Shown: positions 11,601 to 21,539 of the stretch, piece after piece
How positions within the stretch are numbered: position 1 is the stretch's first letter
Layout of the letters: each line of letters opens with the position of its first letter
Assembly: GCA_911728435.2 (NCBI GenBank)
Contig: OU452201.1
Span: forward strand, 28,892,001-28,956,000
Length of the DNA: 64,000 nucleotides
Source: Apoderus coryli
Lineage: Eukaryota; Arthropoda; Insecta; Coleoptera; Attelabidae
Direction of reading: 5' to 3'
Made by a program: the position numbers and the translations under genes
Notes under the pieces: model-generated
Told to the model about the DNA's origin: nothing
The model's database searches: none
Seen by the model: only the letters and a program-made list of their open reading frames with translations

Positions 11601-11850
11601 TTTAAATATATATTCTTTACCTTTGTAACAAATAAAACACGTGGTCCGTGAACAGAAGTTGCTATACAAAATACACTTCACTGAACTCAAAATAAGAGCT
11701 ATCAAGTTTTATATTAGTTGAACAAGAAAACACTGCGTGATTTCCCAGTTGTTTTGAGGTAGTTTTATCTATGACAAAAGTCATTGAGGGTTATACTTTG
11801 TAATTGAATTAACTGAAAATATGGGTTGAAAACGTAATCAAATAAACGGA
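11601..11850. other. Sequence upstream of the LINE ORF
   Basis: Contains the possible 5' UTR of the LINE and unassigned AT-rich sequence. No ORF1, no zinc-knuckle motif. Confidence 0.35.
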
Positions 11851-12345
11851 ATTACATTTGAGAAACCCTGTATATAAATAAATTTTATGAGCACATTCTA
11901 ACAAACTAAGAAAATTTAAAAGTTTCCTTATTAATTAGGTTTATTAGGCCGTACCTAAAAGTCTTAAAAAATAAATGGAAACAGTTTTGAGACACCCTGT
12001 ATAAAACATATCCTACTAACGAATGAAAAAAATGTAAATTTTTTATTTATTTATAAGATTCTGCTGTACCTAAAAGTCTTGAAAAATAAATGGAAATACT
12101 TTTGAGTTACCCTGTATCCAAATTGTAGGCGGTTATCCTAAAAATGTAAAAGTTCTTAATGTTTCTACGTTTCACTCTAAAGAATTGCAAGAATAAATAA
12201 ATGGGAACCTTCCACATACACCCTGTATAAAAAATGTATGAGCTGTTATTCTAACTAAAAAAATGCAAAAGTTTTTATATTTATAAAGTACCTAAAAATC
12301 TTAGAGAATCAATGGAATCATTTTTGAATTCCCTTGTATCTAAAT
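11850..12345. repeat. Degenerate tandem repeat, four to five units of about 100-129 bp
   Basis: A unit containing 'gtacctaaaagtctt..aaataaatgga' and 'tttgag..accctgta' recurs. The 'ccctg' landmark ends at 11870, 11999, 12114, 12235 and about 12335. Units vary in length and have diverged. The 'accctgtat' element matches Tc1/mariner-type TIR ends, so the array may derive from amplified MITE termini. Confidence 0.75.
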
Positions 12346-13040
12346 TGTATAACTACACAACTTAAAAATACACCTCTGTATATAGTGAAAATATCAAAAA
12401 AATCTATTCTTTGCTTCCTACATCGAAAAAATTATTAAGGGCATTAATAAATGAACGGAATTACTTTTTGTATTAATAGTCAAAAATATTAAAATTGGAA
12501 CCCAATGACGGTTTAGCATCCCTTGACGAGATGCATCGCCAGAATCAATTTCATCCATTTCATATTTTTTTTCTATCTCGTCCGAAACTGAACCTCCCTA
12601 TATATTAAAACTCATAACTAGGTATATATTTTATTTTCTCTTATTAAATTTTATTCGTAAACTAATTTATCTTCCAGCACACACGGCTACATTCAAGGAT
12701 TAGTATCGTTAATTAGACTTGAGCAAAACAATGATAATAATATAAATTTTAATCTATAATTTTAATAGTTATCATCTAACTCAAGTTACAGGTAACCTTT
12801 TCAAATTAATTCCATAATATATTATTATATGAAATTTTTCCCAATCAAAAATTTACACTTTGTAGTCTCGTGACTTATTACTACCAATTGTAGTAATTAC
12901 ATATTATTGTAATAAATAAAATAAAATTTCAAGAAAGAGTTTTTATTTTCTATAATTTAATTCCACTTCACAGCATTGTAGTTTATGCTTCATGAAAACA
13001 TTTAGATGATTTTAAATAAAATGTGTATATTATAGTTTTT
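12346..13040. other. Intergenic AT-rich sequence
   Basis: No coding potential or repeat boundary recognised. Confidence 0.35.
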
Positions 13041-13078
13041 AAACTGACAATCGTTTTACCACTTCACCAAAACACTTC

Positions 13079-13137
13079 TTTTAAATCTCGACGCGCGTTT
13101 CGCTAACAATGTTAGCATCCTCAGGAGAGAATTAAAA
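13079..13137 (-). ncRNA. Hammerhead-like ribozyme motif, minus strand (mirror copy)
   Basis: Exact reverse-complement counterpart of the motif at 13360-13418, with core CTGAGGA at 13124-13118. Because of the palindrome, transcription in either direction would yield a ribozyme-like fold, although the long hairpin would compete with it. Confidence 0.5.
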
Positions 13138-13359
13138 CTTAACTACTACTAAATATATTACAGCTTATATACTATTCACATACCACAGATACGCGCTCTG
13201 ATTGGTCGCCGCGCAACCAATGAGAGGGCGGTACATACGTCAACATATATTAAATGACGTATGTACCGCCCTCTCATTGGTTGCGCGGCGACCAATCAGA
13301 GCGCGTATCTGTGGTATGTGAATAGTATATAAGCTGTAATATATTTAGTAGTAGTTAAG

Positions 13360-13418
13360 TTTTAATTCTCTCCTGAGGATGCTAACATTGTTAGCGAAAC
13401 GCGCGTCGAGATTTAAAA
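13360..13418 (+). ncRNA. Type I hammerhead-like ribozyme motif with one extra core nucleotide
   Basis: The order is that of a type I hammerhead. Helix I 5' strand: TTTTAA 13360-13365, internal loop, TCTC 13369-13372. Core CTGAGGA 13373-13379, then one unpaired T at 13380. Helix II: GCTAAC 13381-13386 / GTTAGC 13390-13395 with loop ATT. GAAA 13396-13399. A 2-bp helix III closes on the triplet GTC at 13405-13407. Helix I 3' strand: GAGA 13408-13411, T, then TTAAAA 13413-13418. All core residues fit CUGANGA...GAAA...GUC except for the single inserted T between the core A and helix II. An extra nucleotide at this place is known in a viroid hammerhead (chrysanthemum chlorotic mottle viroid, plus strand). 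Activity is an inference. Confidence 0.55.
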
Positions 13419-13529
13419 GAAGTGTTTTGGTGAAGTGGTAAAACGATTGTCAGTTTAGTGTTCTACGCCAAAGGTTCTACTCATAGATTATTATAGTTTT
13501 TACCTATTAACTATAATAAACCGCACTTC

Positions 13530-14360
13530 TCTTATTCACTCTAACCTTCATCGAAAACAGGGTAAAGCCTAGGTCAGGATTTCTGACAATCAAAACAAGT
13601 GTAAAATATGTTATGTGTTTTAACATACGTTTAAATAGTCAGCGCACTGCAACGTTTACTTTTCTTGAGGCTTCTTTGAAGGGAAACATTTTGAAAATAG
13701 TTCCCAAATCGTCACTTTTTTCATTAAAGTAAAGTCAGTAGAAAAGAAAACAGATTTCTGTGTTTTTCTTATGATCTACTCGGTTAAACAATATACCGAC
13801 TTACAATGCTTTGCTGCCAGAATGTCTTTGAAATTGTCTCTATCCTACGCCTCGTACTTATTATTTCTGCAATAGCGTAATTAATCCGAAATCTATTTGC
13901 ACCCGAAACACGTGAAGATACTAATTTAAACATAAACTCAATTACCCCAAGTTTATTTTATTTTACTTTTGCTAAAATAATTTGGTTATTGAAAAAATTC
14001 CATATTATTTTTATCTCATTCAATAAAATTCATTCAAGATCTGGCAACTACCAAGAAAAATTACAAGGATCGCCGTTGCCACACTTTATTTGAAAATTTT
14101 CACCATCGTCAGTCACGTACTCATTAATTGCGTAATACCGAAATCAATCGAGCAATCCGATATCTATTTATACCCCCAACCCAAGTCCAAATGCGTAATT
14201 AACCTGAAAACCTAAATTAGGCAAGCTTTATTTTATTTTATTTTTATAAAAATATTAACGTTCTTAAATATAGTTAATTTTTATACCAGCTTAAACTAAA
14301 TCTGACAACAATGCCAAAATCTTCATCGCTGGAAATTACGACAATTATGACAAGTGACAT
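13530..14360 (+). repeat. Dispersed repeat X, copy 2
   Basis: Begins at TTATTCACTCTAA and runs through the same landmark blocks as copies 1, 3 and 4 up to 'gccacactttatttgaaaattttcaccat' near 14107. It then continues into a partly repeated segment ending 'aaatctgacaacaatgcc'. More diverged than the copies in the lipase introns. Confidence 0.75.
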
Positions 14361-15109
14361 ATAGCATAAATAAATTTGATTTAGCTAAACAAATTTCCTA
14401 TAATTTATTATTTATTTAAATATTGTACGAATGTCGTAATATAATAATAGGACATTGATAAAAAACGAGATAATTATGACAATCGATATTATGAAGTCAT
14501 GTTGGTTTCAATTTCTTTATTTATACATATATTTACATTTCGCAAAAAGGCAGTTGAACAAAATTAGGTCTTAATTTTTTATAAATTAAAGTTTTTATAC
14601 ATTTCCCTTACATAATTAAAATATTGTCGTAGCATTTTGCGTATACGGTACAGATCTTTTGCTGCAAAACTGATAGTTTCGGAAAACATACTTTATAGGT
14701 TAATAGTTTCCATTTAGTAACTGAATTACTAAGTACTCAATTATTACTTTCTGTTTTGCTGGTGTCTTGTTAAAAAAAAATTTAACCAATGTTAAAAGTC
14801 AAAAAAATATTTTTTTTTAATTATAAAACTTTTAACACAATTTGGTGTGGAATTTTCGTACAGAATACCGCTAGATGTTAAATTAAATCCGGAAATAATT
14901 AATTAATAATTATAATTTGCCCTACGGTACTCTCAAACTGCTTGCCAAAATTTTTTAATTGAAACGGCAATTTTACTATTCAAAAAACTTAAAAATGCAC
15001 AACAATAGCTTGATTTTTAAGTTGTTTCTAATCATAAGTATTTAAATATTTTGATCTCAAGATGACAGTAAATTGTCAACAATGTTTTGTCGAAACAATG
15101 CATTCCGTG
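14361..15109. other. Intergenic AT-rich sequence, target region of the Ty3/gypsy insertion
   Basis: No ORF or repeat recognised. Ends with the 5-bp target duplication CCGTG (15105-15109). Confidence 0.4.
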
Positions 15110-15355
15110 TGTAATATATTAAAGATATTAACATAAGTACATAAACATCTCAAGTGTACGGACCTGTATATTTTGTTATCTGTATTGATAGTTTTTGTAT
15201 ATACAACTGTAGATAAATAAATCTGTATAGTTTGGGGAAAAGGATATATAGTTTTGTTGGATTATTGTAAATGATATTCATTACCAGAATATAGTTATTA
15301 AATTGGTTAACGTTTTTCATTTATTATTTTTACTCTTTTACGTAAATATATTACA
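15110..15355 (+). repeat. 5' LTR (246 bp)
   Basis: TG...CA ends. Differs from the 3' LTR by 'ttaacat' versus 'ttatcat' near the start and 'ggggaa' versus 'ggagaa' in the middle. Confidence 0.95.
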
Positions 15356-15372
15356 TTGGCGACGAGTCGTGT
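15356..15372 (+). other. Putative primer-binding site
   Basis: TTGGCGACGAGTCGTG follows the 5' LTR directly. The TGGCG start is typical of insect gypsy-group primer-binding sites complementary to a tRNA 3' end. I cannot name the tRNA with confidence. Confidence 0.5.
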
Positions 15373-15460
15373 TTTTAGGTGGTAACAATAATAAAATAGT
15401 GTTGTGTACACCAAACAAGGATCCACGCTTAGTTTTTTCTTTTTTGTGGGTATCGTCACT

Positions 15461-15907
15461 ATGACTGAAGAAAAGTGTTTCGGCTTTGTTGGTCACCTTC
15501 CAGAGTTTGACTCTCTTACGTCAGATTGGTCAATTTATAAAAGACGTCTTGAAAATTTTTTTACAGCCAACGTTATAAAAGATGCTGCACAAAAGTGTGC
15601 TATTCTGTTGAATTCGTTAACGGAAGACTCGTATAAGCTGGTTAAGGACTTGTGTATACCCGTTGAACCGGAATCGAAAAAGTATAGTGATCTCATTGAG
15701 CTGATAAGTGACAATTTTAAATCAAGTCAGTCAGTTTTCGCGGCGCGGTACATATTTTATAATGCGCGAAAAGTTGAACATGAATCAGCTAAAGAGTGGG
15801 CAGTGAAATTAAGAAATTCAGCGTCAAATTGTGATTTCTCCGCGGTCGAATTGGAAATGGTATGTTTGTCATTGGATATTCAAGAGGTGTTGTCCAAGAT
15901 CGTTTAA
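15461..15907 (+). pseudogene. gag: gag N-terminal part (capsid-like), frameshifted at its end
   Basis: The likely start is the ATG at 15461 (MTEEKCFGFVGHLPEF) rather than the upstream 15404 ATG, which would add a phenylalanine-rich, unlikely leader. The sequence LTSDWSIYKRRLENFFTAN and AAQKCAILLNSLTEDSYKLV is the common N-terminal block of gypsy-group Gag proteins in insects. The frame is lost near 15862: the next expected Gag block (FVIGYSRGVVQDRL) continues one base off, inside the capsid-like domain. This is therefore a disabling indel rather than a programmed gag-pol shift. Confidence 0.85.
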
Positions 15908-16779
15908 TGGAAGAAAAAAAAACAGCTACATTTAAAGAATTAGTTGAGTTGGCTGCCACAAAGTCAGCGGCTCAGCCAACATCTCAATTTTTGGATACAC
16001 AAGTGAAACAAGAAACAGAAAATTTCTATGCAAAATCATCTTATTCTCCCGAAACGTTTAGGAAATATGGAAAAAAATTTGGCGCACCATTGTCCAAAAT
16101 TAGTCAACAACAACGGTCATTTCAAGAACGAGCTCCAATGTCGTCAAGTACGGATATAAGAGTGAAGTGTAACGTGTGTGGACGTCGCAATCATGTAAGA
16201 GATAACTGTTCTTTTCGAGAATGTATTTGCCATATTTGCAATAAAAAGGGTCATTTGGCATCTGTATGTCCAAATAAAAAATCTCAGTCATCAAGAAACA
16301 TAAGAAATTCTCAAAATTTTTTAGAATCAGATGATGTATCATTATACAATTTGGATTCTTCAATAAAACCAACACAACATAATGGCTTTAATTTGCATAA
16401 TTTAAATAGTAATTCTAATTCAATTTCAATTGATATTTGTATAGAAGGCTCCAAATTTATTTTTACTTTAGATACAGGCAGTAGCTTTTCCGTTATTTCA
16501 GACAGTTTTTATAAGGAATATTTTAAAGATAAGCTTTTGATAACAACTAATAAATTTTTTAATTTATATAATGGTGATAAAAATTTTCCATTAGGCTATA
16601 TTACCTGTGAAGTTCTTTTTGGAAATATTTCGAATTTTTTGAATTTTTATGTTATTAAAAATGCTACTGGCCCGCCTTTGCTTGGACGTGATTTTTTTAA
16701 TTTATTTAGCTTAAGTATATCAAATATTAATTTTGTTGACATGCCGCAAGATTTACAATTTATTATTTATTGTAGATAA
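15862..16779 (+). pseudogene. gag C-terminal part (nucleocapsid) plus aspartic protease
   Basis: Continues Gag with GYSRGVVQDRLMEEK and KELVELAATKSAAQ. Next are two zinc knuckles, CNVCGRRNHVRDNC and CHICNKKGHLASVC, the RNA-binding nucleocapsid. The retropepsin follows: the active-site block FTLDTGSSFSVIS and the distal LLGRDFF. The frame closes at 16779; the expected connector to reverse transcriptase (DKYVDVFSPGLG) is one frame over at about 16775-16813. Confidence 0.9.
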
Positions 16780-17135
16780 ATATGTTGATGTATTTTCACC
16801 CGGATTGGGTACTTACCAAAGGTAAATTTTCAATCAAATTAAAATCGGATACGATAACACCTAAATTTTTTAGGGCTCGTCCTCTGCCTTTTGCAATAAG
16901 AGAAAAGGTTGAGAATGAGTTAGATCGATTACTGAAATTGAGTGTTATTGAACCGGTTGATTATAGTGAATGGGCGACTCCCATAGTCCCGGTTATTAAA
17001 AAAGACGGATCGGTGAGATTGTGCGGAGACTTTAAGGTTACCTTAAATCCCTATTGTGCAATAGATCAATATCCATTGCCTAGGATTGAAGACCTGTTTG
17101 TTAAACTACAGGGGGTACCCATTTCAGTAAATTAG
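16775..17135 (+). pseudogene. Reverse transcriptase N-terminal part (pol), frameshifted both sides
   Basis: Contains TKGKFSIKLKSDT, PLPFAIREKVENELDRLL, VIEPVDYSEWATPIVPVIKK and DGSVRLCGDFKVTLN, the fingers of a Ty3/gypsy reverse transcriptase. It is entered by a shift near 16813. It is left by a missing base in the G run at 17111-17115, after which LQGG..HFSKLDLQNAYQQ resumes in another frame. Confidence 0.88.
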
Positions 17136-19516
17136 ATTTACAAAATGCTTATCAGCAGGTTTGTCTGGATGAAAGTTCTAAAAATTTAATTGTAATTTCT
17201 ACCCATAGGGGGCTTTATCGGTATAATAGAGCACCGTTTGGAATAGCAAGCATACCCGCGAAATTTCAGAAATTGATGGAATCTCTTTTACAAGGATTAG
17301 ATAACGTTGTGGTTTTTCTTGACGACATTTTGGTAACGGGAAAAACTAGGGAGGCGCATATTGAAAATTTGAATAAAGTTTTTAAAATTTTACGTGATGC
17401 TGGTTTGAAAATTGCTTTAAACAAATGTGCTTTCTTTAAACCCGAAATATCCTATCTAGGGTTTGATATTAATAAATACGGTCTAAAAACTTCCGAATCA
17501 AAAATTAATGCAATAAATAACGCACCTATTCCTCAAAATGTTACGCAATTGAAATCAATTCTCGGGTTAATTAACTACTATGGAAAATTCGTACCCAATT
17601 TGGCTACGACACTGTCTCCTTTGTATAATTTGTTAAAAGCAAATGTTAAATGGTGCTGGACAGCTGATTGCGAATCATCTTTTCTACAAATTAAGAAACT
17701 TTTAACTAGCGCAGACATTTTGGTACATTTTAATCCAGAACTACCCGTTAGGTTGAGTACAGATGCGTCGGATACAGGAATCGGTGCCGTAATCACTCAT
17801 ATTATGGAGGACAATTCCGAAAAACCTATTGCGTATGCTTCACGAGTGTTATCGGATTGTGAAAAAAAATATTCTCAAATTGAGAAAGAGGGTTTTGCCA
17901 TTATTTTCGGGTTGTGTAAATTCAATCAGTATCTATACGGAAGAAAATTTATACTGGTTACGGATCATAAACCTTTGACTTCAATATTTCATCCTCAAAA
18001 AAGTATACCACAGTTTTCAGCCAATAGATTACGTCGTTGGGCTGTTATTCTGTCTAATTACCAATACGAGGTTGAGTTTGTTAAATCTAATCAAAATAAA
18101 GCAGATTTTCTTTCACGTTTGTCAGTTAACGACAATGATGTTATATGGGACAATGTAGATTTAAATTTTGTCGATTACTTTAGTAAAAACACAAATTTTC
18201 CAATTAATTTTGAAAAGGTACGAGCAGCAACACTGTCTGATAAACTTTTATCAATGGTTAAGAAATATTTGTGTACGGGGTGGCCACCAAAAATACCAGA
18301 TATTATTAAAGTTTTTTATAAAATGAGAGAGGAACTAAGTATTGAATCTGATTGTGTCTTATGGAATAATAGATTGATTATACCTGAAAGTCTACAATCT
18401 GATATATTGAAAAGCCTACATGCATCTCATATGGGTGTTGTAAAAATGAAAAGCATAGCACGATCCTATTTTTGGTGGCCTGGATTAAGTAAAAATATTG
18501 AACAAATTTGTGGAACATGTGAAAATTGCATGCCTAATAAAAAAAATCCGGATAAAACAATGTTGAACGTGTGGCCGTATCCATCGGAAGTTTGGTCCCG
18601 TCTCCATTTAGATTTTATGGGCCCTTTCTTAAACAAATCTTTCTTAATTATCATTGATTCACATTCCAAATGGTTAGAGGTATTTCCAGTAACTTCTATA
18701 AATTCAAAGACAACAATTGAAGTTCTCCGCACAACATTCGCTAGATTTGGTTTACCTAAATTAATTGTAACCGATAATGCACCAACCTTTTGTTCTAGTG
18801 AATTTCAAAACTTTTTAATACAAAATTCTATTAAGCATATGACTTCGCCACCTTACAATCCATCGTCGAATGGTGCCGCCGAGAACGCGGTTAAAACGGT
18901 AAAAAATGCTTTAAAAAACGCTCTAGGGAAAAATAAGCATATTGATCTTAATAAAGATTTGAACAACTTTTTGTTTGACTACCGTAATGCGTCACACATG
19001 ACAACGGGTCAAGCGCCGGCACAGTTAATGTTCCAACGTAAACTGAGAACACGTTTCGATCTTCTTGTACCGGAACAGGAACTGCTCGATGTTCAATTGA
19101 AGAGTCATGTTCAAGCAAAGCAACTTAAACAAAAAGAATATTATAAAGGCTGTAGATTTGTAGAATTTAATATAGGTGAAAAAGTCACAGTAAAAGATTA
19201 TCGCAATCCTAGTAAACCAATTTGGACTAAAGCAATTATTGTGAAAAGACTGGGTAAATCCACTTATTTAGTAAAAATTTGTGACACAAATGTCTCATGT
19301 AAACGTCATTTAAATCAAATTAAACAATTTTCATTTAACGAATCTCTATATTATGAACCAAGGTCGGAAGAAATTGATAAAAATGATTATTCAATAGTGG
19401 ATTTGACAGGGTTTACAGACGAGGACACTAGTGACAGTGAAAGTGAGGTAGTTAAGGTTTCAAGACCTAAAAGACAAATTAAAGCTGTTGAGCGTTTAGA
19501 ATATACAAGCTTTTAG
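17114..19516 (+). CDS. pol: pol: reverse transcriptase core, RNase H and integrase (open frame to stop)
   Basis: Open from 17114 to the stop at 19516 in one frame. In order: KLDLQNAYQQV (motif A Asp); NRAPFGIASIPAKFQ; VVVFLDDILVTG, the catalytic FLDD box; and the connection domain. RNase H follows with RLSTDASDTGIGAV and CEKKYSQIEKEGFAI. Then come the integrase zinc finger (HASHMGVVKMKSIARSYFWW and CGTCENC) and the DDE core: LHLDFMGPF, VTDNAPTF and GAAENAVKTV. No chromodomain or env follows. Because the upstream reading frame is broken, the protein as present could not be made as one Gag-Pol. Confidence 0.93.
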   Translation, partial: GTHFSKLDLQNAYQQVCLDESSKNLIVISTHRGLYRYNRAPFGIASIPAKFQKLMESLLQGLDNVVVFLDDILVTGKTREAHIENLNKVFKILRDAGLKIALNKCAFFKPEISYLGFDINKYGLKTSESKINAINNAPIPQNVTQLKSILGLINYYGKFVPNLATTLSPLYNLLKANVKWCWTADCESSFLQIKKLLTSADILVHFNPELPVRLSTDASDTGIGAVITHIMEDNSEKPIAYASRVLSDCEKKYSQIEKEGFAIIFGLCKFNQYLYGRKFILVTDHKPLTSIFHPQKSIPQFSANRLRRWAVILSNYQYEVEFVKSNQNKADFLSRLSVNDNDVIWDNVDLNFVDYFSKNTNFPINFEKVRAATLSDKLLSMVKKYLCTGWPPKIPDIIKVFYKMREELSIESDCVLWNNRLIIPESLQSDILKSLHASHMGVVKMKSIARSYFWWPGLSKNIEQICGTCENCMPNKKNPDKTMLNVWPYPSEVWSRLHLDFMGPFLNKSFLIIIDSHSKWLEVFPVTSINSKTTIEVLRTTFARFGLPKLIVTDNAPTFCSSEFQNFLIQNSIKHMTSPPYNPSSNGAAENAVKTVKNALKNALGKNKHIDLNKDLNNFLFDYRNASHMTTGQAPAQLMFQRKLRTRFDLLVPEQELLDVQLKSHVQAKQLKQKEYYKGCRFVEFNIGEKVTVKDYRNPSKPIWTKAIIVKRLGKSTYLVKICDTNVSCKRHLNQIKQFSFNESLYYEPRSEEIDKNDYSIVDLTGFTDEDTSDSESEVVKVSRPKRQIKAVERLEYTSF

Positions 19517-19525
19517 TTTATTGTT

Positions 19526-19538
19526 AGGGGAGGAATAA
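19526..19538 (+). other. Polypurine tract
   Basis: AGGGGAGGAATAA lies directly 5' of the 3' LTR, where plus-strand synthesis is primed in LTR elements. Confidence 0.75.
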
Positions 19539-19784
19539 TGTAATATATTAAAGATATTATCATAAGTACATAAACATCTCAAGTGTACGGACCTGTATAT
19601 TTTGTTATCTGTATTGATAGTTTTTGTATATACAACTGTAGATAAATAAATCTGTATAGTTTGGAGAAAAGGATATATAGTTTTGTTGGATTATTGTAAA
19701 TGATATTCATTACCAGAATATAGTTATTAAATTGGTTAACGTTTTTCATTTATTATTTTTACTCTTTTACGTAAATATATTACA
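19539..19784 (+). repeat. 3' LTR (246 bp)
   Basis: Same ends and length as the 5' LTR; followed by the CCGTG duplication at 19785-19789. Confidence 0.95.
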
Positions 19785-19789
19785 CCGTG

Positions 19790-21349
19790 GCAATTCAAGA
19801 TTAAGTAGTTACATACATTTTTACATAAGTCGATAATCTTTGTAATATTGATTATTAAGTAAATTTTTAAACTTAATTTACTCAAAAACATTTTATCAAA
19901 ATAAAAGAAAAATTTTTTAAGCAAATTACTTTTTTTTTTTTTATTAATATGAACTCAAAAAGGGAACTATTCCAGTGACAAAAAAAATTGGGGCTTTATT
20001 TCCCCCCGCTCCCTCTAGTTTATTACGCTCATGAATATAATTATGGAAATTTTTTTGGTTTCACTTATTAAGAACTAAAAATCAAATACATGTGTAAGAT
20101 TTCATTGATGTATCTAAAATCGTTTCGTTAATATGTACAAAAATCATCATCAGGGGTTAATTTTGATCTCCTTGTATCTCGGTTACAATGCGTTTGCGGA
20201 CCTATGTTTATAGGAACTTTTGTCTTAGAATTCACTGTTCTATCACGACCTATTAATTTGTAATAATACTGTATACTTATTAGAAATAAAATAACAAAAA
20301 GTATATGAAATAGTTGAAAATAAAAAACTTGACGTCGTTAGATAAAAGAATAATTAGTAAAAAAGTGCCATTTGAAAAAAAAAATAGTTGTGAATGTTGA
20401 TGCGATATAAAATTGTAATAATGTGGTACAAAATTGATCAACGACGGAAAATTAGGAGTTAGACAATTAGACAGGACTTCCGGCAAACTGCTTCTGAAAT
20501 TTGGTCTCCGAATTTTGAATGGTTTGCAAGATACAAATTTCGTAAACTACTACTAAAAATATTTGAGGTAGAAGGGAATTAATCGATTATGCCAGCTTAC
20601 CATATTTTAAGTTTCTACTTCATCTGCAAATTGAAAAAGTTGTCGTATGAAGAAAATCGTGATCCATATAGGCTCTAAATATGATTAAAATTAGTAATCA
20701 GTTTTCTTTCTCGCTTCGTATGTTATTTTAATTTTAAATGAAATTCGTGTGTGACCTTGTTTAATTATACGTGAAATAGGTCTGTTTTTGCATAAAAATT
20801 GTAGCATTGTTTGCCGCAAGATCTCTCTTTGATGGGTATTTGTATAATTTTATGTCATGTGAAATTAACACATAAACCATAATATACAATATGCATATTT
20901 ATATTAAATTATGCTTGCTTGAGTTTTACAGATTAAATTTAGATAAATATACTTATGAATCGTATCTTTTCACGTAGCTGAAGTAGGTATTAAAAATTTG
21001 TATGACTTTTATTACTTATGCCATTTTTCATTTTGGATCTCCATGGGCATTTTACTATGTGAACCTAGGCAGTTTTGTTGATGGAAATCGAAGCAAGACA
21101 TGGTGATTCATGTCTTTTCTTGTCGTTTTTAAATTACTGTTTATTTTTCAATAGTAGTTTCGTCTTATGATAGCCAAAGTATAATTATTAAAAACATTTG
21201 TTGTACCTACTATTCAACAAAACTTGTGATTTTTTGGAACTTAGAAAATAATTCATAGCGCACATATGCTTAAAATATTAGAACCAACATTTTCGAAATT
21301 TTAACAAATTGTGTGACTTGCATATTTATTGCGCACACTGCACAATATA
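19790..21349. other. Intergenic sequence with transposon-end fragments
   Basis: No gene. The stretch around 20165-20240 ('gcggacctatgtttataggaactttt') resembles subterminal sequence of Tc1/mariner-type elements, as at 25600 and 32940. Confidence 0.4.
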
Positions 21350-21539
21350 CAGGGTGTTTGAAAAAACGCGGCAATATAGGTTGTATGGATATCAATACTT
21401 AACATAATGGATTTTGCTAAGGGTTATGCGTGCCGATTTGATTTGGTTTTTTCTTTGCTTACTTTTCTTTTTTTGTTTTGTTTTGCGTTGATTCCGGGTA
21501 GACACCAATTGGTTACTTAATTAATAATAGTATTCCATT

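Larger units (their letters stand above)
13041..13456. repeat. Foldback palindrome 2, two perfect-looking 202-bp arms around a 12-nt spacer
   Basis: 13041-13242 and 13255-13456 are reverse complements with no mismatch that I found; the spacer is 13243-13254. The arms are GC-richer than their surroundings, with a 'gcgcgg' core near 13210 and 13290, and each holds a complete hammerhead-like motif. Identity this high implies recent origin or ongoing homogenisation. Confidence 0.93.
15110..19784 (+). mobile_element. Ty3/gypsy LTR retrotransposon, full-length, frameshifted
   Basis: Flanked by 246-bp LTRs (15110-15355 and 19539-19784) starting TGTAATATATT and ending ATATTACA. The target duplication CCGTG is present at 15105-15109 and 19785-19789. 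Internal order gag - protease - reverse transcriptase - RNase H - integrase defines Ty3/gypsy. No envelope ORF follows integrase. The two LTRs differ at only two positions that I found (about 0.8%), so insertion is recent. Even so, gag-pol is broken by at least four frame changes. Confidence 0.97.

Noticed and set aside
16100..16375. 91-codon minus ORF
   Set aside because: Antisense shadow of the gag zinc-knuckle region of the Ty3/gypsy element.
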